A stretch of 64,000 nt of DNA from Ancylobacter vacuolatus (GCF_030813595.1 NZ_JAUSUH010000003.1:522347-586346); one strand, 5' to 3'. Counted from the first letter of the stretch, positions 1-8,559 are shown. The notes: a model not told the origin generated them from the sequence alone. Numbers and translations: made by a program.

Positions 1-194
1 AGGCCTTCGAGGAAGTGGCGCCGCAGGTCGATGTCGTGGTGCTGGCACAGGCCTCGATGGCCGACGCGCTGCCGGCTTCCGTGCGCGCGGCCGGCGCCGT
101 GCTCACCAGTCCTGAGCTCGGGATCGCCGCCGTCGCGGCTGAACTGACAGGTCGCGCCCATGCGACCGCATTGTCCGGGAGACGCCCCTCATGA
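1..194 (+). CDS. Asp/Glu racemase-family protein, C-terminal fragment
   Basis: Truncated by the left window edge; the readable frame begins at base 3 and stops with TGA at 192-194. About 63 residues are visible. The stretch VDVVVLAQASMA resembles the second-half motif of aspartate/glutamate/hydantoin racemases, where a buried strand ends in an LAQ/SM turn close to the second catalytic cysteine region. The stop overlaps the start of the next gene (ATGA), so it is probably translationally coupled to the aldo/keto reductase. The family call is inferred from this short tail only; the catalytic cysteines lie outside the window. Confidence 0.55.
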   Translation, partial: AFEEVAPQVDVVVLAQASMADALPASVRAAGAVLTSPELGIAAVAAELTGRAHATALSGRRPS

Positions 195-1252
195 AATACC
201 GCACGCTCGGCCGCTCCGGCCTGAAGGTCTCCGCCCTCAGCATGGGAACCTTCTCCTTTGGCGGGGTCGGCGACTTCGCCAAGGTCGCCACGCACGGCGT
301 CACCGAGGCCCGCCGCCTCGTCGATACCTGCCTCGATGGCGGCATCAATGTCATCGACACCGCCAACATGTATTCCTTCGGCCGTTCCGAGGAGATCGTC
401 GGCGAGGTGCTGGAAGGGCGGCGCGAGCGCGTGCTGATCTCGTCCAAGGCGCGCATGCGGATCGGCGACGGGCCCAATGACGAGGGCGTGTCGCGCTACC
501 ATCTCGTGCGCGAATGCGAGCGCAGCCTGAAGCGGCTGCGCACCGACCATATCGACATCTATTTCCTGCATGAATGGGACGGCGTGACGCCGCTCGACGA
601 GACGCTTTCGGCGCTGGATTCGCTGATGCGCCAGGGCAAGATCCGCTATATCGGCTGCTCGAACTATTCCGGCTGGCACATCATGAAGGCGCTCGGCATC
701 GCCGAGACCCACCACCTGCCGCGTTTCGTGACCCAGCAGATTCACTACACGCTGGAGGCCCGGGAGGCGGAGTACGAACTTCTCCCCATCGCGGTGGACC
801 AGGGTGTCGGCGTCATGGTTTGGAGCCCGCTTGCCGCCGGCCTGCTGTCGGGACGGTTCGGCCGCGACAAATTCCCGGCCGATTCACGCCAGGCCGCCGG
901 CTGGACCGAGCCGCCGATCCGCGACAGCGAGCGCCTGTGGCGGATCGTCGACGTGCTGAACGATATCGCCGCCACGCGCGGGGTCACGGCGGCGCAGATC
1001 TCCATCGCCTGGACGCTCTCCCGCCCCGGCATCGCCTCGCTGGTGGTCGGCGGCACCGAGGAGGCCCATTTCCGCGACAACATTGCGGCGGTCGACATCA
1101 CGCTCACTGCCGAGGAACTGGACCGGCTGAACCAGGTCAGCCGGCCGCCCTATCTCTACCCCTACTGGCACCAGCACAATTTCGCCCGTGATCGTTTTTG
1201 CGAGGGCGACTGGGCCTTGCACGCCGGCTATGAGGACCTCGGCAAGGTCTAG
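191..1252 (+). CDS. Aldo/keto reductase
   Basis: A 353-residue NAD(P)H-dependent oxidoreductase of the aldo/keto reductase superfamily, Kv-beta/YajO/Tas-like branch. The N-terminus MKYRTLGRSGLKVS is the typical first strand and helix. The catalytic tetrad is visible as Asp56 and Tyr61 (VIDTANMY), Lys86 (ISSKAR) and His127 (YFLHEWD). The C-terminal half keeps the cofactor-binding WSPLAAGLLSG stretch. Length fits the family. The start ATG overlaps the stop of the upstream racemase-like gene by 4 bases, suggesting one transcript; substrate is unknown, presumably a small aldehyde or ketone in the cytoplasm. Confidence 0.9.
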   Translation: MKYRTLGRSGLKVSALSMGTFSFGGVGDFAKVATHGVTEARRLVDTCLDGGINVIDTANMYSFGRSEEIVGEVLEGRRERVLISSKARMRIGDGPNDEGVSRYHLVRECERSLKRLRTDHIDIYFLHEWDGVTPLDETLSALDSLMRQGKIRYIGCSNYSGWHIMKALGIAETHHLPRFVTQQIHYTLEAREAEYELLPIAVDQGVGVMVWSPLAAGLLSGRFGRDKFPADSRQAAGWTEPPIRDSERLWRIVDVLNDIAATRGVTAAQISIAWTLSRPGIASLVVGGTEEAHFRDNIAAVDITLTAEELDRLNQVSRPPYLYPYWHQHNFARDRFCEGDWALHAGYEDLGKV

Positions 1253-1817
1253 GCGCAGAAGCTGTCGATCTGGACGGAGATGTGTTCACCGTCTCCGTCC
1301 GGCCGGCTGCAACCTCGGCGAGAGCGTCGCCGTGACCAGGCATAGCCTGGCCCACACGCCAGAAATCCTCGACACGTCTCCCGCCCGCACGAGCGCGAGG
1401 GCGGACAGCGCAATTGCCAGGCTGGCGAACGCTCTGGAAACGGAGTTTGCAACACAGACGGCCCAAGGCGAGGTCCCGTCCGATGCGAAGCGATGGCGCG
1501 CCGACGTTGATGAAACTCCCCAAGTGGGCACGGCGTGTGAATAAGCGCGGAGATCGGACCCCGGCGATAAACGTGCTAACTCCTTTATTCAGCACATAAA
1601 CTCCGGAGAAAGACGGGGGCCGATCTCCGCGCAGCTTCGCGCCTCTTTTGCGCCATCGGGCAGCGGCCAGCGACAAAGTGACGGCTGCCGCGCATTTTCA
1701 ACACCGTTCCGTGCTTGAATGCGAACTCCGCCGCGCCGAACGCGCGGCCTCACCCCACGAACATCGACGAGCCGCCCGGTTTACGCGCGATCGAGGTGCG
1801 TAGAGACGGAGATGCAG
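1253..1817. other. Intergenic region without a convincing gene
   Basis: About 565 bases between the aldo/keto reductase and the desaturase. Short open frames occur on both strands but none shows a ribosome binding site with a recognisable domain. The only clear structure is a long inverted repeat at 1545-1632 (separate entry). A promoter for the desaturase probably lies in the last 150 bases, but I cannot point to a good -35/-10 pair. Confidence 0.5.
1545..1632. repeat. 88-bp inverted-repeat structure
   Basis: A perfect 13-bp inverted repeat (GCGCGGAGATCGG at 1545-1557, complement at 1620-1632) is followed inward by one mismatch and about 5 more pairs (CCCCG against CGGGG). The interior carries a second small hairpin, GTGCT 1573-1577 against AGCAC 1591-1595, and a palindromic CTCCGGAG at 1601-1608. 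As RNA this would fold as a long stem with a branched top. There is no T-run typical of an intrinsic terminator. It could be a structured RNA, a MITE-like remnant or a 3' end structure. Confidence 0.5.
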
Positions 1818-2849
1818 ATGTTGATGGCAGGTGAAAGCGCGCTCGCCAAGGCCGATGCGAGAAGCTGGGCGCGCCGGCTGAACGACTACCGCCAGCCCGA
1901 TCCGCGCCGCAGCGTCCGCGAACTTCTCATAACCGCCGTGCCCTTTGCCCTTGCCTGGGCCGCGATGCTTGCCGCGCTCAAGCTGGACCAGGTCTGGCTC
2001 TACGCACTCCTCATCCTCCCGGCGGCGGGGCTGCTGGTGCGCCTTTTCATGATCCAGCACGATTGCGGCCACGGCTCTTTCTTCGGCAACCGGAGCGGCA
2101 ATGACTGGACCGGCCGGGTGATCGGCGTGCTGACGATGACGCCCTATGATCATTGGCGGCGCGCCCATGCGATCCACCACGCCAGCGCCGGCAATCTCGA
2201 CCGCCGCGGCATTGGCGACATCGACACGTTGACGGTGGACGAATATCTGGCGCGCTCCCGCTGGGGGCGGCTGCGCTATCGCCTGTACCGGCACCCGCTG
2301 GTGATGTTCGGTATCGGCCCGATCTATGTCTTCCTGCTGGAGAGCCGCCTGCCCATCGGCTTCGCCCGCAAGGGCTGGACGCCGTGGGTAAGCACCATGA
2401 CGACCAATCTGGGCATCGCCGTCGCGGCGGGGCTGCTGATGTGGGCCGTTGGCATCGGGCCGTTTCTGCTGGTCCACCTGCCGATCGTCATCCTCGGCGC
2501 GGCTGCTGGCGTCTGGCTGTTCTATGTCCAGCACCAGTTCGAGGGCACGCACTGGGACGACAATGAGAACTGGGAATTCCACGAGGCGGCGCTGCACGGC
2601 TCGTCGCATTACGACCTGCCGGCCGTTCTGCGCTGGTTCAGCGCCAATATCGGCATGCATCATGTGCATCATTTGTGCGCCCGCATTCCCTATTACCGCC
2701 TGCCGGAAGTGCTGCGCGACCATCCGGAACTGCGCGATGTCGGGCGGCTGACCCTTTGGGAGAGCTTCGGCTGTGTGCGGCTGACGCTGTGGGACAACCG
2801 GCAGCGGCAGCTGATCTCCTTCCGGGAGATGCGCGCGCTCTATCAATAG
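1818..2849 (+). CDS. Membrane fatty acid desaturase
   Basis: A 343-residue integral membrane di-iron desaturase that inserts double bonds into acyl chains of membrane lipids. All three histidine boxes are visible: HDCGH at residues 81-85, HAIHH at 117-121 and HHVHH near 281-285, the arrangement of omega-3/omega-6 (DesA/FAD2-like) acyl-lipid desaturases. Hydrophobic segments flank the boxes at about 37-55, 60-78 and 195-240. Three in-frame ATGs lie at 1812, 1818 and 1824; GGAG at 1808-1811 is spaced best (6 bases) from the second, which is why that start was chosen. It appears monocistronic. Regiospecificity cannot be read from sequence. Confidence 0.88.
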   Translation: MLMAGESALAKADARSWARRLNDYRQPDPRRSVRELLITAVPFALAWAAMLAALKLDQVWLYALLILPAAGLLVRLFMIQHDCGHGSFFGNRSGNDWTGRVIGVLTMTPYDHWRRAHAIHHASAGNLDRRGIGDIDTLTVDEYLARSRWGRLRYRLYRHPLVMFGIGPIYVFLLESRLPIGFARKGWTPWVSTMTTNLGIAVAAGLLMWAVGIGPFLLVHLPIVILGAAAGVWLFYVQHQFEGTHWDDNENWEFHEAALHGSSHYDLPAVLRWFSANIGMHHVHHLCARIPYYRLPEVLRDHPELRDVGRLTLWESFGCVRLTLWDNRQRQLISFREMRALYQ

Positions 2850-2938
2850 CCGCCAGCGCAGCGGGTGGAGCGGTGGCATGATGCGGCTCGCCGGGCGCGG
2901 CCCGTCGCGATATCCTGCGCACCGACACCGGGGGATCC

Positions 2939-3880
2939 ATGCCGCGCCCGACGAGCACCAGAGGAACGACGACGCCCGCGCCCGGCGACGAGGCCCCCGT
3001 TGAGAAGGCGCCCGTTGAAAAGGCGCCGGTTGACCCGCCACACGGCGCGGGGCCGACGGTGGCCGCGCTGCTGGAATCGCGCCGGCAAGAGACCATCCGT
3101 CCCGCCGAGACCGCGTCTTCCGGATGGCGCTGGAGCCTGCGCGAGCTCTATGCGGGGACGGACCGGCGGGCGACCCGCTTCCAATGGGCGGTTGCCAGCA
3201 TCGACCTCGTCATCGTCGGCTTCTTCATTCTGGGCCCGGTGCTTCAGCAATGGCGGGGTTATCTGTGGATCGACTATGCCGTCGCCCTGCTGCTTGCCGC
3301 CGATCTCTCGGCGAGGGCGATCGCGTCGGTCCATCTCGGGCGCTGGCTTCGGCAGCCCGTGGTCTGGGTCGATCTGGTCGTCCTAGCCACGCTGCTCGCG
3401 CCGCTGTGGCTGGCAAATCTGGGTTTCCTGCGGATCCTGCGGCTGTGGTCGATGTCGCAGAAGGACATCTTCTGGCGCGCGCTTCGCCGACGCGGCTATG
3501 GCGAGTGGGAGGATGTCGGCCGTGCCGGCATCAACCTCGTCACCTGCCTGTTCGTCATTACCGGCTTCATCTACACGGTCTTCGCGAGCCCGGGCTCAGG
3601 CATGGAGGGGTGGATCGACGCGCTCTACTTCACCGTCGCCACCATTACGACGACGGGTTTCGGCGACATCACGCTTCCCGGTCCGGCCGGCAAGCTGACC
3701 GCGATCGTCACGATGATCGTTGGGATCTCGCTTTTCGTGCGGCTCGCCCAGGCGCTGTTCCGCCCCCATAAGGTCTCGTTCCGGTGTCCGAGCTGCGCGC
3801 TGATGCGCCATGAGCCCGATGCGGTGCATTGCAAGGCATGCGGGCAGCTGCTCACCATTCCCGACACGGGCGGAGAATGA
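2939..3880 (+). CDS. Potassium-channel-like protein with C-terminal zinc ribbon
   Basis: A 313-residue membrane protein of the voltage-gated ion channel superfamily. The N-terminal 60 residues are Pro/Ala-rich and carry a PVEKA duplication. Several hydrophobic segments (about 80-98, 102-122, 140-160, 196-212) precede a pore loop with the filter TTTGFGD near residues 236-242, followed by the inner helix. GFGD in place of GYGD is a known variant of the K+ filter. After the last helix comes CPSC then CKAC (near 282/285 and 297/300), a treble-clef or zinc-ribbon pattern not usual in prokaryotic channels. Start has GGGGGA upstream. Ion selectivity is inferred. Confidence 0.82.
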   Translation: MPRPTSTRGTTTPAPGDEAPVEKAPVEKAPVDPPHGAGPTVAALLESRRQETIRPAETASSGWRWSLRELYAGTDRRATRFQWAVASIDLVIVGFFILGPVLQQWRGYLWIDYAVALLLAADLSARAIASVHLGRWLRQPVVWVDLVVLATLLAPLWLANLGFLRILRLWSMSQKDIFWRALRRRGYGEWEDVGRAGINLVTCLFVITGFIYTVFASPGSGMEGWIDALYFTVATITTTGFGDITLPGPAGKLTAIVTMIVGISLFVRLAQALFRPHKVSFRCPSCALMRHEPDAVHCKACGQLLTIPDTGGE

Positions 3881-4029
3881 TCTAATTCTTTGTTGTATCG
3901 CGCTTTCTTCCCGCATCGCGCTCCAGCGGCCGCCCAAAGCCAAGGCCGAGGGCGCCTGGAAAGCGCGGGGCGGTTCCATTCTCATCATCAGCCACGCCAC
4001 GCCAGAGCTTCGCCCGATCGGAAAGGGCT

Positions 4030-4635
4030 CTAGGCGATGAAATCGTCGGCCGCCGGCCGGGGGGCGGCGACGATGTCCTCAATGCGGTCGCCGGTCGGGT
4101 CCGCATGCGCCGCCTCGAACGCCGAGAGCGCGTTGCTGTCGCCTTCCGGCGGTGGAACGGCGGGGGCGTCGAAGGTGAAGAACTCCTCGCCCTCGGCGCG
4201 CGCGTCGCCGCCGATACCGGAGAAATCCAGCAGGCCGGACGATTCTTCCGCGCCGGCGGCGCCGGGTTCAAGCACGAAATCATCCGCGCCGCCGCTCGCT
4301 GGCGAGGAGGCGACGGCCGACTTCGACTCAGCGAGCTTGGTGAAGCTGAGGCTGAGCTCCTCGCTCGGCCGATTGCCGTCGTTGTCAACGCCCGCCGCGC
4401 CGCTCGACTTGTCGTCGATCCGGCCGAAATTCAGGCTGATGTTCTCCGATGGCCGGTCGTCGCCGCTGCCATTGCCCTGCGTATCGCTCGGCTTGTCGTC
4501 GATCCGGCCGAAATTGAGGCTGATATTCTCTGATGGCCGGTCGTCGCCGCCGCTCCCCATGCTGGTGACGCTGGAGGGCGCGGCCCCGGAGGCGGCGTCC
4601 TGGCCGGCAACATCGAGGCGGTCCGTCGGGCTCAT
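4030..4635 (-). CDS. Acidic repeat protein, candidate type I secretion substrate
   Basis: A 201-residue protein with no recognised domain, transcribed divergently from the T1SS ABC gene. It starts MSPTDRLDVAG with AGGGAG 7 bases upstream. A 28-residue unit centred on RPSENISLNFGRIDDK occurs twice almost identically and a third time in diverged form (RPSEELSLSFTKLAESK). The rest is low-complexity, rich in Ala, Asp, Glu, Ser and Gly, with no Cys. The C-terminus ends PAADDFIA, an acidic pair followed by hydrophobic residues, as in C-terminal signals of T1SS substrates. There is no signal peptide and there are no RTX nonapeptides. Function as a T1SS cargo is inferred from position and tail only. 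Confidence 0.7.
   Translation of the reverse strand: MSPTDRLDVAGQDAASGAAPSSVTSMGSGGDDRPSENISLNFGRIDDKPSDTQGNGSGDDRPSENISLNFGRIDDKSSGAAGVDNDGNRPSEELSLSFTKLAESKSAVASSPASGGADDFVLEPGAAGAEESSGLLDFSGIGGDARAEGEEFFTFDAPAVPPPEGDSNALSAFEAAHADPTGDRIEDIVAAPRPAADDFIA
4390..4556 (-). repeat. 84-bp tandem repeat encoding a 28-residue unit
   Basis: Two near-identical copies, offset by exactly 84 bases (compare GTCGTCGATCCGGCCGAAAT at 4411 and 4495), encode the first two repeat units of the acidic protein. A few synonymous changes separate them, so the duplication is not brand new and the amino acid sequence seems to be kept. The third protein copy is diverged at the DNA level. Confidence 0.85.
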
Positions 4636-4861
4636 AGGAGAACTCCCTTGATGAGAACGGAAGAGAGGTAGCATATAGCGGGATGGTTGCGGGAGAGGCC
4701 GGCGCGGCGGCGGGAGTGTCATCACGCCAAGGTGTTTCGTCCGCGCACCGCGTTCCGTTCACTCTCCACGAGCCGCCGTCCCATGAATGCGCGTCCCAAT
4801 CATGCACCATCGCCCCCGACGCGGTGGACCCGGACGCCAGAGCCGGCCTGCGGAACCGAGC

Positions 4862-6553
4862 GTGAGTGACGTGTCCACCCGTGGCGCGAACCCGGTGGCG
4901 CAGGCGTTGCGCGAGGTGCGCGGCGCCTTCCTGGGCGTCGGGGTGCTGAGCGGGGTGAGCAATTTGCTGATGCTCACCGGCCCGCTGTTCATGATCCTCA
5001 TCTATGACCGGGTGCTGACCAGCGGCAGCGTGCCGACGCTGGTGGCGCTGGGCGTGCTGGTGATGGGGCTTTATGCCTGTCTCGGTCTCATCGAGATCCT
5101 GCGCAGCCGGGTGCTCGCCCGGATCGGCGAGCAGATCGACGAGAGGCTCGGGTCCGCCAGCTTCCGGCTGGCGCTGGAACTGCCTCTGGCCGCGCCGCCG
5201 GGCACGCCCGCCCGGCCGGTGGGCGATCTCGACCAGATTCGCGGCTTTCTCGCCGGGCCGGGGCCGGTGGCGCTGTGCGACCTGCCCTGGCTGCCGGTCT
5301 ATCTCGCCTTGGTCTTCGCCTTTCACCCCTGGCTGGGCTGGCTGGCGGTGGCCGGCTCGCTGCTGCTGATGGCCAGCACGCTTGCCAGCGAGTGGGCGAT
5401 GCGCGCGCTGGTGCGCGAGAGCGCCGGCCTCGCCATCCGCCGCCAGGACCGGCTGGAGGCGGGGCGGCGCAATGCCGAGGTGCTGCGCGCCATGGGTATG
5501 GCCCCGGCCTATGCCGCGGGCTGGAACCGGATCAATGACGAGCATGCGCGGCTCCGCCTGCGCCTGGCCGACATTGCCGGGCTGTATGGCGGCCTCACCC
5601 GGGCGCTGCGGCTCGCGCTGCAATCGGCGGTGCTCGGTCTCGGCGCCTATCTGGTGATCCGCCAGCAGCTTTCGCCGGGCGTGATGATCGCGGCCTCCAT
5701 CGTCACCGCCCGGGCGCTGGCCCCGGTCGAGCAGGCGATCGCCAATTGGCGCGGCTTCATTGCCGCACGGCAGGCCCGCGCCCGGCTGGAGGCCCAGCTC
5801 CCGCTGTCCTCCGATGCCGAGAAGCTGGCCCTGCCGGCGCCGGCGGCCAGCCTCGCGGTGGAGCACATCGCCGTCGCGCCGCCGGGCGTGGCACAGCCGG
5901 TGGTGCGGGAGGCGAGCTTCCGGCTGGAGGCGGGGCAGGGCCTCGGCATCGCCGGGCCCAGCGGTTCGGGAAAGTCGAGCCTTGCCCGCGCGCTGGTAGG
6001 AAGCTGGCCCTGCCTGCGCGGCACCATCCGGCTCGACGGCGCCGAGCTGAAGCAGTGGCGGCCGGAGGACCTTGGCCGCCATATCGGCTATCTCCCGCAG
6101 GATGTGGAGCTGTTCGACGGCACGGTGGCGGAGAACATCGCCCGCTTCGAGGCCGGGGCGCCGGCGGAGGAGGTGCTGGCGGCGGCCCGCAATGCCCATT
6201 GCCACGAGATGATCCTGCATTTTCCCGAAGGCTACGACACCCGGATCGGGCTTGACGGCATGGCGCTTTCGGCCGGGCAGCGCCAGCGCATCGGCCTGGC
6301 CCGCGCGCTCTACCGCAAGCCCTTCCTGATCGTGCTCGACGAGCCCAATGCCAATCTCGACCGGGAGGGTGAGGCGGCGCTCGCCGCCGCGATTATGTCC
6401 GCGCGCGGGGCCGGGGCCATCGTCATCGCCATCGCCCACCGCACGCAGCTGCTCGGCACGCTCGACCAGCTGCTGATCCTTAGGGATGGCCGGGTCGCCG
6501 ATCTCGGGCCGCGGGCCGAGGTCATCGCGCGGTTGAAGATGCCGGTGGAGTAG
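4862..6553 (+). CDS. Type I secretion permease/ATPase (PrtD/HlyB family)
   Basis: Inner-membrane ABC exporter of a type I secretion system, 563 residues from the chosen start. An N-terminal transmembrane domain (helices near 25-45, 55-75, 135-175, 260-280) begins with the PrtD-like NPVAQALREVRGAF. The nucleotide-binding domain has Walker A GPSGSGKSS near 365-373, signature LSAGQRQRIGLARAL near 469, and Walker B FLIVLDEPNANLD near 488-500. There is no C39 peptidase domain, so the cargo should keep an uncleaved C-terminal signal. GTG 4862 is preferred because homologues begin here; upstream ATGs at 4787 and 4802 lack ribosome sites. It lies 3 bases before the adaptor gene. Confidence 0.9.
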   Translation: MSDVSTRGANPVAQALREVRGAFLGVGVLSGVSNLLMLTGPLFMILIYDRVLTSGSVPTLVALGVLVMGLYACLGLIEILRSRVLARIGEQIDERLGSASFRLALELPLAAPPGTPARPVGDLDQIRGFLAGPGPVALCDLPWLPVYLALVFAFHPWLGWLAVAGSLLLMASTLASEWAMRALVRESAGLAIRRQDRLEAGRRNAEVLRAMGMAPAYAAGWNRINDEHARLRLRLADIAGLYGGLTRALRLALQSAVLGLGAYLVIRQQLSPGVMIAASIVTARALAPVEQAIANWRGFIAARQARARLEAQLPLSSDAEKLALPAPAASLAVEHIAVAPPGVAQPVVREASFRLEAGQGLGIAGPSGSGKSSLARALVGSWPCLRGTIRLDGAELKQWRPEDLGRHIGYLPQDVELFDGTVAENIARFEAGAPAEEVLAAARNAHCHEMILHFPEGYDTRIGLDGMALSAGQRQRIGLARALYRKPFLIVLDEPNANLDREGEAALAAAIMSARGAGAIVIAIAHRTQLLGTLDQLLILRDGRVADLGPRAEVIARLKMPVE

Positions 6554-6556
6554 CCC

Positions 6557-7897
6557 ATGTCCGCCTTCACGTCCCCCGAAACACCGGCCCGGGCCGCCGT
6601 CTCGCCCGCCGCCCGCGCGATCCGGCGCGAGCTGACGCTTGGCTTCGGTGTCATCGCCCTGCTCATCGGCGGCCTCGGTGGCTGGGCGGCGACGACGGAA
6701 CTCGCCGGCGCGGTGATCGGCAACGGCACGCTGGAAGTGGACGGCCGGGTGAAGCGGGTGCAGACGCGCGACGGCGGCGTGGTCGGCGCCATCACCGTGC
6801 GCGACGGCGACCGGGTGGTCGCGGGGGAAGTGCTGGTCCGGCTCGATGACACGCTGACGCGAGCCAACCTCGCCATCGTCGAAGACCAGATCCAGCATCT
6901 GGTCGCCCGGCGCATGCGGCTGATCGGCGAGCGCGATGGCGCGGCGCGCCTCGCCGTTCCCGAGGAATTGCAGCCCGCCGATGATCCCTCCGGCCGTGCC
7001 GCCGCCCTCGTCGCTGCCGAGCAGTCGCTGTTCAATGCCCGCCGCGACCTCGGCGCCGGGCAGAAGCGCCAGCTCGGCGCGCGCATCGCCCAGATCCACC
7101 GCGAGGTCGAGGGGCTGGCCGAGCGCCGTGACGCCAAGACCGAGGAGCTCGCCTGGAACGCGCGCGAGCTGGAGAGCGTCACCACCTTGCACGGCAAGGA
7201 GCTTGCCACCCTCGGCCAGGTGGCGGAACTGAGCCGGCTGCGTGCCCAGCTCGCCGGCGAACATGGCCAGTTCGTCGCCGAGATCGCCCGCGCCGAGGCC
7301 CGCATCGCCGAGACGGAACTTGCGATCATCGAGATCGACCAGCAGCGACAGGCCGAGGCGATGGCCAGCCTGCGCGAGATCGACTTCCGGCTGGCCCAGC
7401 TTGCCGAGCAGCGGATCGCCGCCTTCGAGCGGCTGCAGGGAATGGAGGTGCACGCCCCGCAGGCCGGGGTCGTCCACGACCTCGCCGTGCACACGCTCGG
7501 CGGTGTCGTTGCGCCAGGCGAAACGCTGATGCAGATCGTGCCGAGTACCGACGCGCTGGTGGCCGAGATGCGGCTGCGCCCGCGCGACATCGACCAAGTC
7601 CACACCGGCGAGCCGGCGGTGCTGCGGCTCACCGCCTTCAACCAGCGCACCACGCCCGAGCTGGCCGGCACGGTGGCGCAGATCTCCGCCGACGTGCTGG
7701 TCGACGCGGCCAGCGGCGAAAGCTGGTACACGGCACGGATCGCCCTCGACCCGGCCTCGGTGGCGAAGCTCGGCGGGCTCCAACTGGTGCCCGGCATGCC
7801 GGTGGAAGTGTTCATCCACACCGAGCCGCGGCTGGCGATTTCCTATTTCCTCAAGCCGCTGCAGGACCAGCTGATGCGCGCCTTCCGCGAGGAATGA
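6557..7897 (+). CDS. Type I secretion periplasmic adaptor (HlyD/PrtE family)
   Basis: A 446-residue membrane fusion protein that links the inner-membrane ABC exporter to an outer-membrane TolC-type channel. A short cytoplasmic arm is followed by one transmembrane helix (about residues 28-50), a lipoyl/barrel-sandwich half (VKRVQTRDGGVVG), a long coiled-coil region (about 95-290) rich in Arg, Glu, Ala and Leu, the second lipoyl half (VHAPQAGVVHDLAVHT) and a C-terminal beta-barrel. GGAG sits 7 bases before the ATG, inside the end of the ABC gene, so the two are cotranscribed. No TolC gene is in the window; it must be supplied elsewhere. Confidence 0.92.
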   Translation: MSAFTSPETPARAAVSPAARAIRRELTLGFGVIALLIGGLGGWAATTELAGAVIGNGTLEVDGRVKRVQTRDGGVVGAITVRDGDRVVAGEVLVRLDDTLTRANLAIVEDQIQHLVARRMRLIGERDGAARLAVPEELQPADDPSGRAAALVAAEQSLFNARRDLGAGQKRQLGARIAQIHREVEGLAERRDAKTEELAWNARELESVTTLHGKELATLGQVAELSRLRAQLAGEHGQFVAEIARAEARIAETELAIIEIDQQRQAEAMASLREIDFRLAQLAEQRIAAFERLQGMEVHAPQAGVVHDLAVHTLGGVVAPGETLMQIVPSTDALVAEMRLRPRDIDQVHTGEPAVLRLTAFNQRTTPELAGTVAQISADVLVDAASGESWYTARIALDPASVAKLGGLQLVPGMPVEVFIHTEPRLAISYFLKPLQDQLMRAFREE

Positions 7898-8163
7898 GGT
7901 CGCAAGGCCGGGCGGGCGACATGCCGGCGGCGAGCCGGACCACGGCATCCAGGCCGACCGCGCCGGAGCTTCTGGCGCTTCGGTAGGAGGCTATTGATCG
8001 CCAAAGACAACGCAATACCGCGTTCGGCTCCTGAGTGTTGGTTGTCGCCGTGCGCAAGACTGGCGCCTGTCTTGCTCATCTCCGCTAGATCCTGGGGAGG
8101 AACGGAGAGGCAGATCAATGCGTTGTTGCGGTACGTCGATTAACGGCGGACAGGAGTCCCCCC

Positions 8164-8559
8164 ATGCATAAGCCTATCGTCGCGATTGTCGCTGCCTCGC
8201 TCCTCATGAGCGTGCCCGCCCTTGCGCAAGGCACCATCACCCAGACCGCCAACGTACCGGTGGGAAAATCCGACGCACTGGCATCCAATCTGGTCGGTCT
8301 CGATATCGCAAATGCCGCGAACGAAGACGTCGGCGAGATCGAGGATCTCGTTCTCAACGGATCGATGAACGTCACCGGATTCGTTCTTTCAGTGGGCGGC
8401 TTTCTTGGCATGGGCGATCGCTATGTTGTCGTACCGCCCGACGCCATCCAGGTCACCTTCGACAACACGGCGAATGAGTGGAAGGGCATGACCAAGCTCA
8501 CCCGGGACCAGTTGAAGGGCATGCCGGAGTTCAAATACGAGGGAAAGTTCGACGACTGA
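8164..8559 (+). CDS. Secreted PRC-barrel domain protein
   Basis: A 131-residue protein with a clear Sec signal peptide (MHKPIVAIVAASLLMSVPALAQ, cleavage after ALA) followed by one PRC-barrel domain (about residues 36-110: NLVGLDIANAANEDVGEIED and YVVVPPDAIQ). PRC-barrel proteins of this exported kind are common in Hyphomicrobiales and are of largely unknown role, often stress- or envelope-linked. AGGAG lies about 8 bases upstream of ATG. It stands alone between the secretion adaptor and an accessory patch on the other strand; the 266 bases upstream are non-coding. Confidence 0.85.
   Translation: MHKPIVAIVAASLLMSVPALAQGTITQTANVPVGKSDALASNLVGLDIANAANEDVGEIEDLVLNGSMNVTGFVLSVGGFLGMGDRYVVVPPDAIQVTFDNTANEWKGMTKLTRDQLKGMPEFKYEGKFDD

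Noticed and set aside
1188..1544. Plus-strand frame of 118 codons after the aldo/keto reductase
   Set aside because: It begins inside the reductase gene in another frame and shows no domain or ribosome site; treated as chance.
1698..3041. Minus-strand 447-codon frame opposite the desaturase
   Set aside because: The three histidine boxes of the desaturase are on the plus strand; the minus product is Arg/Pro-rich without features.
4862..6553. T1SS ABC considered as a peptidase-containing bacteriocin exporter
   Set aside because: No C39 peptidase Cys/His domain precedes the membrane domain, so leader cleavage is not expected.
4385..7948. Very long minus-strand open frame (over 1100 codons) opposite the T1SS genes
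   Set aside because: It is antisense to two well-supported genes, has a low-complexity, Arg/Gly/Ala/His-rich product without domains, and is the kind of frame high GC content produces.
7898..8163. Possible small gene between the adaptor and the PRC-barrel gene
   Set aside because: Minus-strand frames of 60-90 codons have no ribosome site, leader or domain and overlap the end of the adaptor.
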